From: Rhodospirillaceae bacterium
GTDB lineage: Bacteria > Pseudomonadota > Alphaproteobacteria > Rhodospirillales > Rhodospirillaceae
Assembly (NCBI GenBank): GCA_029245025.1
Contig: JAQWQC010000031.1
Coordinates: 124,001-188,000, forward strand
Direction: 5' to 3'
DNA: 64,000 nt
Notes under the pieces: model-generated
Seen by the model: the letters and a program-made list of their open reading frames with translations, nothing else
Database searches by the model: none
What the model was told of the DNA's origin: nothing
Translations under genes and position numbers: made by a program
Shown here: positions 42,577 through 53,852 of the stretch, piece by piece
How the letters are laid out: every line of letters starts with the position of its first letter
Numbering within the stretch: the stretch's first letter is position 1

Positions 42577-43791
42577 ATGGCTGGAAATGACGTCTTTTTT
42601 GTTCTGATGGGCGCAATCATGGTGCTGGCAATGCACGCTGGGTTCGCTTTTCTGGAAGTGGGGACTGTACGAAAAAAGAACCAGGTCAACGCCCTGGTCA
42701 AAATCATGGTCGATTTTGCTGGATCGACCCTGGCGTACTTCTTTATCGGGTATTCGATTGCCTACGGTATGGATTTCTTGAGTGCCGCTTCTGTAATAAG
42801 CGGTGATACAGGTGAAGGATACGCCCCACAGGGTTATGACCTGGTCAAATTCTTCTTCCTGCTAACCTTCGCTGCTGCGATCCCTGCCATTATCTCTGGC
42901 GGAATTGCGGAGCGCGCCCGTTTTTATCCGCAGTTGATTGCCACCGTTTTACTGGTCGCACTGATCTATCCATTATTCGAGGGCATGGTCTGGAATGGGA
43001 ATTTCGGCTTTCAAGATTTTATGGAAGCAACTTTCGGAGCTCCATTTAACGACTTCGCAGGGTCAATCGTCGTGCATGCAATGGGCGGATGGATTGCCTT
43101 GGCAGCGGTCATTATGCTCGGCGCAAGAAGCGGGCGCTACCATGCGGACGGACGCCTTCAGGCAATGCCTCCATCATCAGTACCTTGGCTTGCTCTTGGC
43201 GCTTGGATCCTCTCCGTCGGATGGTTCGGTTTTAACGTGATGAGCGCTCAGGGTGTTGAAGGTGTCACGGGATTAGTTGCCGTGAATTCGCTCATGGCCA
43301 TGGTTGGCGGCATTCTAGCGGCTCTGTTCGTTAGCAAGAATGACCCGGGCTTTGTCCATAATGGTGCATTGGCTGGTCTGGTGGCCGTTTGCGCTGGGTC
43401 GAACGTCATGCATCCAATTGGTGCCGCGGTTACGGGCAGTTTGGCGGGCACCCTCTTTGTTTGGGGTTTCAACCAATGTCAAAATAAATGGAAAATTGAC
43501 GACGTGCTAGGTGTTTGGCCCTTGCACGGCATGTGCGGCCTGCTCGGTGGTGTCATGTGCGGTGTATTTGGTCTTGAGGCCCTTGGGGGCATGGGTGGGG
43601 TTACATTTATGTCCCAACTAGTCGGTTCACTCTTCGGGGTGGTCGTCGCGCTAATCGGTGGCTTGGTCGTATACGGCCTACTTAAGAAAACGGTTGGTAT
43701 TCGGTTAACCGAAGAAGAAGAGTTTGCGGGAGCAGACTTGTCGATCCATCAGACCAGCGCTAATCCCGAAGAAGGTGTGCAACTCAGGTAG
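42577..43791 (+). CDS. amt: Ammonium transporter (Amt/Rh family)
   Basis: A 404-residue inner-membrane protein with about 11 helices. The family signature DFAGSIVVHAMGGWIALAAV gives one of the twin pore histidines, and PLHGMCGLLGGVMCG gives the other. The N-terminal MHAGFAFLEVGTVRKKNQVNAL (in two parts) matches the Amt start. It conducts ammonium for assimilation. No glnK or PII gene precedes it. AGAGG precedes ATG 42577, and a candidate sigma-54 promoter lies upstream. Confidence 0.93.
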   Translation: MAGNDVFFVLMGAIMVLAMHAGFAFLEVGTVRKKNQVNALVKIMVDFAGSTLAYFFIGYSIAYGMDFLSAASVISGDTGEGYAPQGYDLVKFFFLLTFAAAIPAIISGGIAERARFYPQLIATVLLVALIYPLFEGMVWNGNFGFQDFMEATFGAPFNDFAGSIVVHAMGGWIALAAVIMLGARSGRYHADGRLQAMPPSSVPWLALGAWILSVGWFGFNVMSAQGVEGVTGLVAVNSLMAMVGGILAALFVSKNDPGFVHNGALAGLVAVCAGSNVMHPIGAAVTGSLAGTLFVWGFNQCQNKWKIDDVLGVWPLHGMCGLLGGVMCGVFGLEALGGMGGVTFMSQLVGSLFGVVVALIGGLVVYGLLKKTVGIRLTEEEEFAGADLSIHQTSANPEEGVQLR

Positions 43792-43853
43792 TCGCCGAGA
43801 GCACGCACTAAACGCTGAAGGTTGTCTCCATAGGTGGGGCGCGCCATTTTTTA

Positions 43854-44240
43854 CTATTGGCCAAACTTGTCAATGTACTCGACGTCGCGGTGACGATACT
43901 GCAACGTTATCATGGCTGCTTTCACAGGGCGAAGAGTGAACATAACGGCTATTAAAATGACCAGCGGCCACAGAGTCATATGCACCCACAATGGCGGTCG
44001 GAACGCATTGTCTGTCAAGAGAACGAGTACAGCAACGATGATGCACAGGGGCAGCATAATAAAAAAGGCAGGACCATCGCCCGTGTCATGGCCAGCTAGA
44101 CTAAGTCCACAAGCAGAGCAGGATTCCGCAACTGTTAGGAAGCCGTCATATAAACGGCCTTCGCCGCAGCGGGGACATCGCGCAGAAAAAGCAACTCGCA
44201 TAAGCGAGATAGATTGGTCCGAAGACTCGCCAGTATTCAA
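43854..44240 (-). CDS. DUF983 family membrane protein
   Basis: A 128-residue protein with two zinc-finger-like cysteine pairs (CPRCGEGRLYDGFL and CSACGL) before two transmembrane helices. GHDTGDGPAFF is the DUF983 signature. In alphaproteobacteria DUF983 genes lie in the cox operon between coxC and surf1, and a role in oxidase assembly is presumed. Here it is the last gene after coxC with 33 bases between. Confidence 0.88.
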   Translation of the reverse strand: MNTGESSDQSISLMRVAFSARCPRCGEGRLYDGFLTVAESCSACGLSLAGHDTGDGPAFFIMLPLCIIVAVLVLLTDNAFRPPLWVHMTLWPLVILIAVMFTLRPVKAAMITLQYRHRDVEYIDKFGQ

Positions 44241-44273
44241 AGTGGACTTACTTTGCCCTGTGTTTTGGTTCAG

Positions 44274-45095
44274 CTAGAATGTTCTTACAGGTGTGCCGAG
44301 CAGCCAGTAGACCCAGACAAACAAGAACAGCCATACCACGTCAACGAAGTGCCAATACCAGGCGGCAGATTGGAAACCGATGTGTTTTTCAGCACTGAAC
44401 TGATTCTTCTGAGCGCGCATTGCGCAGACAATCAGGAATGTGGTTCCGACGAAGACGTGGAACCCGTGGAAACCGGTTGCAAGGTAGAAGGTCGATGGAT
44501 AAATGCCGTCGCTTAAGCCAAACGCAGCGTGTCCATATTCGAAGGCCTGTAGGCCGAGGAAGAGGACGCCAAGAACAGCTGTTATCCAAGTCCACTTTGC
44601 TGCTTTTTGGTTCATGCCGGCTTCGATGTAGAGGTGGGCGCGGGTAACGGTCACTCCAGATGTGAGTAGGATGACTGTATTGTAGAACGGCAAGTGCCAC
44701 GCATCGAGGACCTCAATGCCCTCGGGCGGCCATTGCATCGTTGCAGTGGAGAAGCCAAGTGAATGATGGAAGAAAGCCCAGAAAAACGCGGCAAAGAACA
44801 TCACTTCAGAGGCGATAAACAGAACCATGCCCATTCGAAGGCCAGTGCTAACTTTATCAGAATGCACGTGTTCTTTGACGGACTCTTTTACAACGTCACG
44901 CCACCACAACGCCATTGTGAGGACGACAAGAGCTAGGCCAGGGGCGACTTTGTATGCACCTGGTAATCCGAAAAATGCCTCGTCATGGAAGTAAAACACC
45001 GCGCCAATGGCGAGGAGTAAGGCTGAAAAGGCGCCCATTGCCGGCCAGGGGCTTGGGTTAACCATGTGATAGGGGTGATTTGCCTGTGCGCTCAT
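44274..45095 (-). CDS. coxC: Cytochrome c oxidase subunit III
   Basis: A 273-residue membrane protein with seven helices. Subunit III features: NHPYHMVNPSPWPAMGAFSA at the N-terminus, FIASEVMFFAAFFWAFFHHS, GFHGFHVFVGTTFL, and the C-terminal AAWYWHFVDVVWLFLFVWVY. It stabilises the core and may feed oxygen to the aa3 oxidase. Part of the minus-strand cox operon, 31 bases after ctaG. Confidence 0.95.
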   Translation of the reverse strand: MSAQANHPYHMVNPSPWPAMGAFSALLLAIGAVFYFHDEAFFGLPGAYKVAPGLALVVLTMALWWRDVVKESVKEHVHSDKVSTGLRMGMVLFIASEVMFFAAFFWAFFHHSLGFSTATMQWPPEGIEVLDAWHLPFYNTVILLTSGVTVTRAHLYIEAGMNQKAAKWTWITAVLGVLFLGLQAFEYGHAAFGLSDGIYPSTFYLATGFHGFHVFVGTTFLIVCAMRAQKNQFSAEKHIGFQSAAWYWHFVDVVWLFLFVWVYWLLGTPVRTF

Positions 45096-45126
45096 CGTTC
45101 GCGTCCTCGTAAGTTACGCTGGTTGA

Positions 45127-45744
45127 TCAGGTGCCGCCCAACTGGGCAGTTGTTAAAACAGTGTCAGCCTGAGAGATAAATTCAGGCTCTTTGTCAGGGA
45201 TATCGTCCAAAGTCCGATAGAATGTGTAGGACAATGTGATTGTTTGTACGTCGTTTGCCAGTTCATCTTCCAGGATCGCCGGGTCGACAAAAAATGTCAC
45301 CGGCATATCCACCGACTGCCCTGGCTTCAAGGCTTGCTCAACAAAGCAAAAGCATTCGATTTTGGAGAAATACTGTGCGGCCTTAATTGGTGTGACGTTG
45401 AAGGTTGAAATACCAGTTACAGGCTCATCAGAAAGATTGGTTGATCGATAGGAAGTCTGGTATTCCGCTCCCAGATTAACCGTGACCGATCGCTCATTCG
45501 GTACAAAGTCCCAGGGTAGGCCTCGATCAACATTAGAGTCGAACCTTACTGTGATTTCCTGTGTTGACACTTCATAATCGCTACGGTCCGCGACCTGAGG
45601 GGTGCCGCCGAGCCCAGTAACCTGACAAATCAACGTGTAAAGCGGTACGAAGGCAAAGGTCAGTCCAACCATTCCAGTAACCACGACAAATGCCGTAGCC
45701 GCTGTTCGACGGTTACGCCGGGCAAAGTCCGAGCGGGATGACAT
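45127..45744 (-). CDS. ctaG: Cytochrome c oxidase copper-assembly protein CtaG (Cox11)
   Basis: A 205-residue membrane-anchored periplasmic chaperone that delivers copper to the CuB site of subunit I. One transmembrane helix (ATAFVVVTGMVGLTFAFVPL) is followed by an immunoglobulin-like domain with the copper-binding motif IECFCFVEQ. It lies eight bases after the coxA stop and 31 bases before coxC, in the usual alphaproteobacterial order. Confidence 0.94.
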   Translation of the reverse strand: MSSRSDFARRNRRTAATAFVVVTGMVGLTFAFVPLYTLICQVTGLGGTPQVADRSDYEVSTQEITVRFDSNVDRGLPWDFVPNERSVTVNLGAEYQTSYRSTNLSDEPVTGISTFNVTPIKAAQYFSKIECFCFVEQALKPGQSVDMPVTFFVDPAILEDELANDVQTITLSYTFYRTLDDIPDKEPEFISQADTVLTTAQLGGT

Positions 45745-45752
45745 CCTCCGCT

Positions 45753-48259
<2,507 letters not shown>

Positions 48260-48635
48260 ACTTTATCTCCCTTAAGCTAACGAACGATCCATCGTTTAAG
48301 GGGACAGAGCGTTGGTTTCAACCGATTTTTCGGCGCTGATACTGCAATGCAGCAGTGCGCTTCTGCTAATCTAAGTCGAACGGATATTCTCCCCACCCCT
48401 TTTCCAGGCAAAACCTTAGAGGAAGCCGTCCATAAGGTACAGAAAACCGCCAGAAAATCGCGCCGTGCGAATACCTCGCAGTTGCCGGGTCCAGCCCTGA
48501 TCAGGCTAGGGAGAATACCATCAAGGCAATGACAGGATTGAGGGCCTGTGATAATCAACCAGCGGAATTATTAACGATTATTGCGCGATTCGATTTAAGC
48601 CATCAAAGATTTGGCCATCAGGTAGGGAGAATGAA
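48260..48635. other. Divergent promoter region between cox operon and the DUF420 module
   Basis: This 376-base gap separates the minus-strand cox operon from the plus-strand small-peptide gene. I see no gene in it. The AT-rich part near 48560-48600 probably carries the plus-strand promoter. No FNR or RegA-type site was convincingly recognised. Confidence 0.4.
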
Positions 48636-48752
48636 ATGACGGACTCGACGCCAGATAAAAAGAAATTGGTTGTTTTTGGTCTTTGCCTCGTCGGCATATC
48701 AGTCTTCATGTACTTCAGTTTTATTGCAAAAGTTGCTTTTGACGGCCCTTAG
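48636..48752 (+). CDS. Small 38-residue membrane protein at the head of the DUF420 module
   Basis: ATG 48636 to TAG 48750-48752 encodes 38 residues with a charged N-terminus (MTDSTPDKKK) and one hydrophobic helix (LVVFGLCLVGISVFMYFSFI). GGGAGA lies a good distance before the ATG. It is 44 bases ahead of the DUF420 gene on the same strand, so it is probably the first gene of that operon. Small single-helix subunits are common in haem-copper oxidases; a structural or assembly role is inference. Confidence 0.65.
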   Translation: MTDSTPDKKKLVVFGLCLVGISVFMYFSFIAKVAFDGP

Positions 48753-48796
48753 GCAGATATCCAGGTCTTAGTGCATATCCACCGTTAGGGTTTCCT

Positions 48797-49231
48797 ATGA
48801 CAACGGCCAACGTCCTGCCTCATATAAATGCCGTCTTAAACAGCATCGCCACCGTTTTGCTGCTGATTGGTTTTGTATTGATCAAATCGGGTCGCAAAGA
48901 GGCCCACCGCACAATAATGACTGCAGCGATCGTAGTGTCTGCCGTATTCCTAGTGTCATATTTGACCTACCATTTCACAGCGCCGATCTTTGTGTTTCCT
49001 GGCACCGGGTGGGCCGTACCAGCCTATTACACCTTGCTTGTTTCCCATGTGGTTTTAGCGACCGTTGTGTCTCCGATGGTTGTGGTCACAGCTTGGCGCG
49101 CCTTTCATGGCGACTTTGATCGTCACAAAGTGATCGCGCGTTGGACGTGGCCGGTTTGGATGTTCGTCTCTGTATCCGGGGTCGCGGTGTATGCGATCCT
49201 TTACCATGTCTATCCGGCACCTGTGTCGTAA
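48797..49231 (+). CDS. DUF420 family membrane protein
   Basis: A 144-residue protein with four transmembrane helices. DUF420 features: LPHINAVLNSIATVLLLIGF with conserved His and Asn, HRTIMTAAIVVSAVFLVSYL, and a C-terminal HKVIARWTWPVWMFVSVSGV. In Firmicutes a DUF420 protein (CtaM/YozB) is needed for aa3 oxidase function, so an assembly role is likely. It stands 16 bases before the haem-copper-oxidase-like gene and near ctaB. Confidence 0.88.
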   Translation: MTTANVLPHINAVLNSIATVLLLIGFVLIKSGRKEAHRTIMTAAIVVSAVFLVSYLTYHFTAPIFVFPGTGWAVPAYYTLLVSHVVLATVVSPMVVVTAWRAFHGDFDRHKVIARWTWPVWMFVSVSGVAVYAILYHVYPAPVS

Positions 49232-49247
49232 GCTTAGATAGGCAATT

Positions 49248-50714
49248 ATGGGTTTTCATCTTACTCCACTTAAAGAGCACGACTTGGGGCCGCCTGAAGC
49301 GGCCATAGATGGGCATTTCGCCGGTCGTCTGACCGATGATCTTTTGTGGGAACTCAAAGGTTGGGTGGTTTTGCCCGTGGCCGCACTGGCGATTGCTGGG
49401 CTCATGGCTGTACTGGTAGCGCTACTCCGCATTCCAGGTGTGGAAGCAATTCTGCCTTGGACATCGCAAACATTTTTTGTGAAGGGACTAATCGCCCACG
49501 TTACCTTTGCTTTCGTCATTTGGTACCTCGGCGTGCAGGGCGCACTAACCGTTCTTGTGACTGCGGCCACCCGCCCTATGACAAAATTAGCTACCTTCGT
49601 CGGTCGTATCGGTTTATCTGCCGCTGGGCTGAGCTTTCTAGTGATCTTGACGCCCGTGCTTCTAAATTTGGGCGAGCCTTCAGCCAACAACTACATACCT
49701 GTTTTAATTCACCCAATATTCTTTGCAGGGCTAATGCTATTGGCGCTCGGTTTAGCGCTTCCCGTGATTCGACTATTGGCGCAAATTGCGGGCGAGAGAT
49801 CATGTGAACCAGTAGTGTTCGCGGTCGCCGCGTCTGGTGTGATCTTTCTCATCGCTCTGGTGTGTCTTGTTGCGGCTTGGTGGACGATGCCGGTCGGCAT
49901 GCCAGCCACTGATGCCGCGGAGCGGGTGTTCTGGGGCATGGGGCATGTCATGCAATTCGCCAACACGTTGCTTTTTTTAATCGGGTTCTTTCTTCTAAGC
50001 CGGATGTCACTCGGTGAAACACCAGTGTCCGATCGCGTTTTCAAGATTGTTGCAGCGGCCATGGTAGCGGGTGCGGCTGTCGGTCCTCTGTTCTATCTGA
50101 GTTTCCCGGCTGACGATCCGTCACAGGTCAATGCATTCACAGACCTCTACTGGTATGCCCTTCCTTTGCCAGCTGGCGTGGTGTTGCTTGGAACCTTTGT
50201 CTTGTTTCTCCGCCGGGCTCGCGACGTTAAGAGTCAGACTCCGGAGGTCATTGGTCTTTGGGTGGCGCTTCTGTTGTTTGGCTTCGGGGGCCTCATAGGG
50301 TTTTTTGAGAGTTCTGTGGATACACGGACGCCAGCCCACTACCACGCCGAACTTATCGGCGTGACCTTGGTGTTTATGTGTCTATATTTCGCGCTGTTCG
50401 CGCAGTTGCTTGATCGACCCTTGCCAGCCAGGAAATGGCGTATAGCGTCCTATGTTTTGCTTGGAACAGGCCAACTTTTTCATTCCGTCGGGCTTTTCTC
50501 AGCCGGGTTGGACGGCGTGGCCCGCAAGGTCGCAGGTGGCGAACAAGGGCTGGACAGTGCGACAAAACTGTCGTCTATGGCGTTTATGGGGCTCGGTGGT
50601 CTGATCGCGGTGATCGGTGGCGTGATCTTTGTCGTTTTGGCCAGTCGCTGTCTTTTGATACAACCCACGAAAGACGCGCTGGACACGTTAGAGCAAACGG
50701 TCGATCCGGCATAA
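49248..50714 (+). CDS. Divergent haem-copper-oxidase-like subunit I lacking the CuB His-His pair
   Basis: A 488-residue membrane protein with about 12 helices. Compared by eye with CoxA in this window: AHVTFAFVIWYLGVQGAL (His84) matches helix II with the haem ligand; FWGMGHVMQFANTLLFLIG (His233) matches the helix VI CuB region, with the tyrosine missing; AHYHAELIGVTLVFM (His364, His366) matches helix X AHFHYVLS with two haem ligands; GQLFHSVGLFSAGLDGVARK matches the [12 protein letters not shown] loop. The helix VII His-His pair is absent. It may bind two haems but cannot form normal CuB. Role unknown: haem handling, sensing or a novel reductase. It lies between DUF420 and ctaB, all co-oriented. 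Confidence 0.8.
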   Translation: MGFHLTPLKEHDLGPPEAAIDGHFAGRLTDDLLWELKGWVVLPVAALAIAGLMAVLVALLRIPGVEAILPWTSQTFFVKGLIAHVTFAFVIWYLGVQGALTVLVTAATRPMTKLATFVGRIGLSAAGLSFLVILTPVLLNLGEPSANNYIPVLIHPIFFAGLMLLALGLALPVIRLLAQIAGERSCEPVVFAVAASGVIFLIALVCLVAAWWTMPVGMPATDAAERVFWGMGHVMQFANTLLFLIGFFLLSRMSLGETPVSDRVFKIVAAAMVAGAAVGPLFYLSFPADDPSQVNAFTDLYWYALPLPAGVVLLGTFVLFLRRARDVKSQTPEVIGLWVALLLFGFGGLIGFFESSVDTRTPAHYHAELIGVTLVFMCLYFALFAQLLDRPLPARKWRIASYVLLGTGQLFHSVGLFSAGLDGVARKVAGGEQGLDSATKLSSMAFMGLGGLIAVIGGVIFVVLASRCLLIQPTKDALDTLEQTVDPA

Positions 50715-50734
50715 CCAAAGGACCCAGGCCGACG

Positions 50735-51601
50735 ATGACGCTTTCCCGATATATTGAGTTATTGAAGCTACGCATTGGCGCTTTGCTCGCGATTACCGCG
50801 ATGGCGGGATACTTTGCCGTCGCGGAGACTGTTCAGTGGGGCCCGCTCCTGGCTGTCGTGGTGGCGATGCTTCTGTGTTCTTCTGGGTCTTCTGTTTTTA
50901 ATCACTTTTATGATCGTGACATTGATCAGAAGATGGAGCGCACCCGCAACAGGCCCTTGGCATCGGGAGCGATGCATGATCCAAATTTAGCGTTATGGCT
51001 TGCCGGTGTCCTTCTGGTCGCAGGCTGCGCCCTAGCTGTTGTTGCCTTGAACTGGGTGGTCGCTTTGCACCTTGCCCTTGGCGCGTTCACTTACATGATC
51101 GTTTATACGGTGTGGCTGAAGCGGCGCCATTGGATGAATATTGTCATCGGCGGTGCGGCAGGAAGTTTTCCTGTTTTAGCAGGAGCGGCAGCGGCAGATC
51201 CTAGCGCCTTCACGCTGCCAATGTTGATGGCCATCACTTTGTTTCTCTGGACGCCGTCCCATTTTTGGGCTTTGGCGATGATGATCAAAGACGATTACGC
51301 CAAGGCGGGTGTGCCGATGTTACCGGTCTTGGTTGGGGACGAAAAGTGCGCCAAATATATGATGGTCAACACCGTGTTGCTGGTTGTCTCCGCAGCGCTA
51401 CCCGTCACGTTTGGTGAACTAGGTCTCGTATATTTCGTGATTAGCAGTGCTTTCGGCCTTCGGTTCGTATGGCTCAATTGGAATCTTGTGCTGGATCCCA
51501 GCAAAGTCTTGGCGCGGAAAATTTTCTTCTTTTCTATGAGTTACTTGGCCGTCGTCTTTGTTGCCATCGTGGTGGACCGCAACATACCGCTACAATTCTA
51601 A
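50735..51601 (+). CDS. ctaB: Protohaem IX farnesyltransferase (haem O synthase)
   Basis: A 288-residue UbiA-family prenyltransferase with about nine helices that makes haem O from haem B, feeding haem a of the aa3 oxidase. The first aspartate motif is FNHFYDRDIDQKMERTRNRPL and the second part holds YTVWLKRRHWMNIVIGGAAG, both expected in CtaB. ATG 50735 starts the domain; the frame is open far upstream but overlaps the previous gene. It lies 20 bases after the oxidase-like gene and probably shares its transcript. Confidence 0.94.
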   Translation: MTLSRYIELLKLRIGALLAITAMAGYFAVAETVQWGPLLAVVVAMLLCSSGSSVFNHFYDRDIDQKMERTRNRPLASGAMHDPNLALWLAGVLLVAGCALAVVALNWVVALHLALGAFTYMIVYTVWLKRRHWMNIVIGGAAGSFPVLAGAAAADPSAFTLPMLMAITLFLWTPSHFWALAMMIKDDYAKAGVPMLPVLVGDEKCAKYMMVNTVLLVVSAALPVTFGELGLVYFVISSAFGLRFVWLNWNLVLDPSKVLARKIFFFSMSYLAVVFVAIVVDRNIPLQF

Positions 51602-51694
51602 TTTTCCGTTTAGTTGCCCGACAAGCGAACTGATATCACAGTGACTCTAAAATACGACTTACGATATGTCGTTGGATTTTTATGGAGAGTATCG

Positions 51695-52234
51695 ATGCGT
51701 GTATTGAAAGTTTCGGCAATGGCGGTTGCTTTGTTCAGTTTCGGCCCTGCTTTTTCCACAGAAATTGTGTGCGACGGGTACGAGGACAATCTCAATACCT
51801 ATCTGGAGATGACGCGTATCCTATTCAACGAAAGGCAACACGAGCGTGCCGGTGAGTATTACGCCGATGAATTCGTCAGTCACAATGTCGATGTTGGCGG
51901 GCTTGGAACCAACGTCCGCACTCCTGATCACATGAGCCGCATCTGGATACACTCAAAAAAGGCGTCTCCTGATCGCCAACTCATCAATGACCTCATCATT
52001 TGCCAGGGCGACCTTGTCGTGGCGCGCGTCACAATGAAAGGCACTCGCGTGACAGGTGAGATGGAAGGTAATCCTCCCAACGGTCGACGTTATGAAACGT
52101 CTGCGACTGATACCTATCGTTTTAAAGACGGCAAAGTCATTGAACGCTGGGGCAACAACGATAGCGTCGCGATGATTCGTCAGCTTGGCTTGAAGGTCGA
52201 TCTCTCAATGACTCCGCTTCCGCTGGAAGACTAA
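51695..52234 (+). CDS. Exported SnoaL-like protein (polyketide-cyclase fold)
   Basis: A 179-residue protein with signal peptide (LKVSAMAVALFSFGPAFST). The mature part has the SnoaL/NTF2-like pattern: LNTYLEMTRILFNERQHERA, EFVSHNVDVGG, RVTMKGTRVTGEMEG, and FKDGKVIERWGNNDSVAMIRQ. Such proteins bind or isomerise small lipophilic molecules. ATG 51695 is chosen because GGAGAG precedes it. Location periplasmic. No clear link to ctaB upstream. Confidence 0.78.
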   Translation: MRVLKVSAMAVALFSFGPAFSTEIVCDGYEDNLNTYLEMTRILFNERQHERAGEYYADEFVSHNVDVGGLGTNVRTPDHMSRIWIHSKKASPDRQLINDLIICQGDLVVARVTMKGTRVTGEMEGNPPNGRRYETSATDTYRFKDGKVIERWGNNDSVAMIRQLGLKVDLSMTPLPLED

Positions 52235-52261
52235 GTCGCTGCGTAATCAGATCCGAATGTT

Positions 52262-52790
52262 CTAAAGGCCAGCGCCCGGATCGCTGAGGTGAGCCTCTTC
52301 TTCGGCCGGCTGATGCGCACCAGAATTTTTTGCGGTGAGGAGGCCGACCGAACCGCGCGGTGACGTCGTAGTGCTATTTTGCCCAAAGATACGGGCTGCG
52401 TTCGACTTTGCCCTGCGGTATTGAAGCTGTTAGCTTTAAGCATCGCTCCTGCATCGCAATATCTTCCGAATGTTCGAACGGTAGGTAGATAAAGAATTGT
52501 TCTTCTTTAGATAAACCTTTTTCGCCACTACGATCGACCATGTCATATGCGATTTGCAAAGCCTTTCTATTAGTTCCAAAAGATTTCGGATCATTGCGAA
52601 ACATATTGCGTGGGAATTGATCGAGAAGTATCAAAACGGCGACCGTCCACCACTCTTTCTGCCTGGTCGTCGTAATTTCCTGCGGCCGTTGATTCGTAAT
52701 CACCTAATTATTATTCGTTGATCAATTGGTCAAATCCATCATCTTGTTGAACCATTCCGCCCATCTGGTGCCATTGTCAGGTGACGCTTA
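52262..52790 (-). pseudogene. DUF924 family pseudogene with several frameshifts
   Basis: The central frame (GTG 52703 to 52374) gives AVLILLDQFPRNMFRNDPKS and EEQFFIYLPFEHSEDIAMQE, the hallmark segments of DUF924. The N-terminus lies in two other frames upstream: WAEWFNK and then DDGFDQLINE, which together resemble the EWF-x-KD-x-FD start of the family. The C-terminus is in further frames: RRHRAV, KILVRIS, and then AEEEAHLSDPG to TAG 52262-52264. At least three frame changes and internal stops make this a dead gene. A shortened central product is unlikely to fold. Confidence 0.75.
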
Positions 52791-52994
52791 CATCGCACTA
52801 TTCCAGGATGACACTTGCCAAAGACGCGGAGCAGCATTGCGATCCCCTCCGGTTTGTAGCGTCCTCTCGTGTTTGGGGGTGGATTCGTTTACAAATGCAC
52901 AGCTTTATATCGGGGGATAGTGGGCGGTTTACAGATTCGTCAGATGAGCATCTACTGCTGTTCGAAGTTAGTAAATAAACACAGTGGTGCGCTC

Positions 52995-53852
52995 ATGACT
53001 GAGGAGAATGGTCTGATTATGCTTATGAGTATAAAAAAACCACCGACCAGAATGTGGGCGATCTTAATTTGGGTTGCGCTAATGGCAGGCTTGATATGGT
53101 CGGCGAATGGTCCGGAGGCTCTGTCTCAACCACTTGATGGCGGGGCTGAAAGTGAGCAAGCGGCTGCGCTCCCTGTCGAGGTTGAAGTGCTCGCGCCTCA
53201 GCCGAGTTCAAGTATTTGTCCGTTTGAACTTTATCCCAACGGGCTAGAATTCGATGTGTACCGCAAGGGGGCTCTAGTTGGGCGGCATAAGGTCAAATTT
53301 GAAAAAGATGGAGATCTACTGAAAGTCGAGAGTAACCTTAAGATCAGGGTTAAAGTGCTCTTTGTCACCGCTTACAAATACGACTTTCATGCAGACGGCG
53401 TTTGGAAAAATGGAGTTCTTCAATCAGTAAAAGCAGAGATCAATGACAACGGAAAAGAGTCCTCGGTTGATGCCTATCTGGGCCAGTCTGGCCAGTTCTA
53501 TTCGACAGGTCGCAAGGGGGCATTTGTTGCGGACAATCCAATTTATCCGACCAACCACTGGAATGTTGACGCAATTGAGTCCGATGTCGTTCTAGACACA
53601 TTGAACGGTAAGATCATCAAAGTTGACATCTTGCAGCAAGGGATCGAAGCGATTGCGACCCGCAAGAACGGTCCTGTTGATGCTGAGCGCTTTGAGTATA
53701 CCGGCGAGTTAAAAAATGTAATTGTTTGGTACGATCGTGAGGGTCGCTGGGTGGGAATGAAGTTCACTACCAATAAGGGCGAGACACTTAAGTATGTTTG
53801 CCGTGAATGCGGCTTACCGTCTGCTCAAGAACAACTCTCGGCGGCTGGCTAG
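52995..53852 (+). CDS. DUF6134-like exported or membrane-anchored protein
   Basis: A 285-residue protein with one N-terminal membrane segment (MWAILIWVALMAGLIWSA) and a large beta-rich domain. LEFDVYRKGALVGRHKVKFE, KVLFVTAYKYDFHADGVWKNG and INDNGKESSVDAYLG match the pattern of DUF6134, found in ECF-sigma stress clusters. Function unknown. Starts at 52995 or 53019; GAGGAG at 53001-53006 favours 53019. The next gene begins inside its stop codon (TAGTG), so it is coupled to the SDR. Confidence 0.7.
   Translation: MTEENGLIMLMSIKKPPTRMWAILIWVALMAGLIWSANGPEALSQPLDGGAESEQAAALPVEVEVLAPQPSSSICPFELYPNGLEFDVYRKGALVGRHKVKFEKDGDLLKVESNLKIRVKVLFVTAYKYDFHADGVWKNGVLQSVKAEINDNGKESSVDAYLGQSGQFYSTGRKGAFVADNPIYPTNHWNVDAIESDVVLDTLNGKIIKVDILQQGIEAIATRKNGPVDAERFEYTGELKNVIVWYDREGRWVGMKFTTNKGETLKYVCRECGLPSAQEQLSAAG

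Noticed and set aside
50435-50734. N-terminal extension of ctaB by 100 residues
   Set aside because: The extension lies wholly within the preceding oxidase-like gene in another frame and is full of Arg and Gly; CtaB domain begins at ATG 50735.
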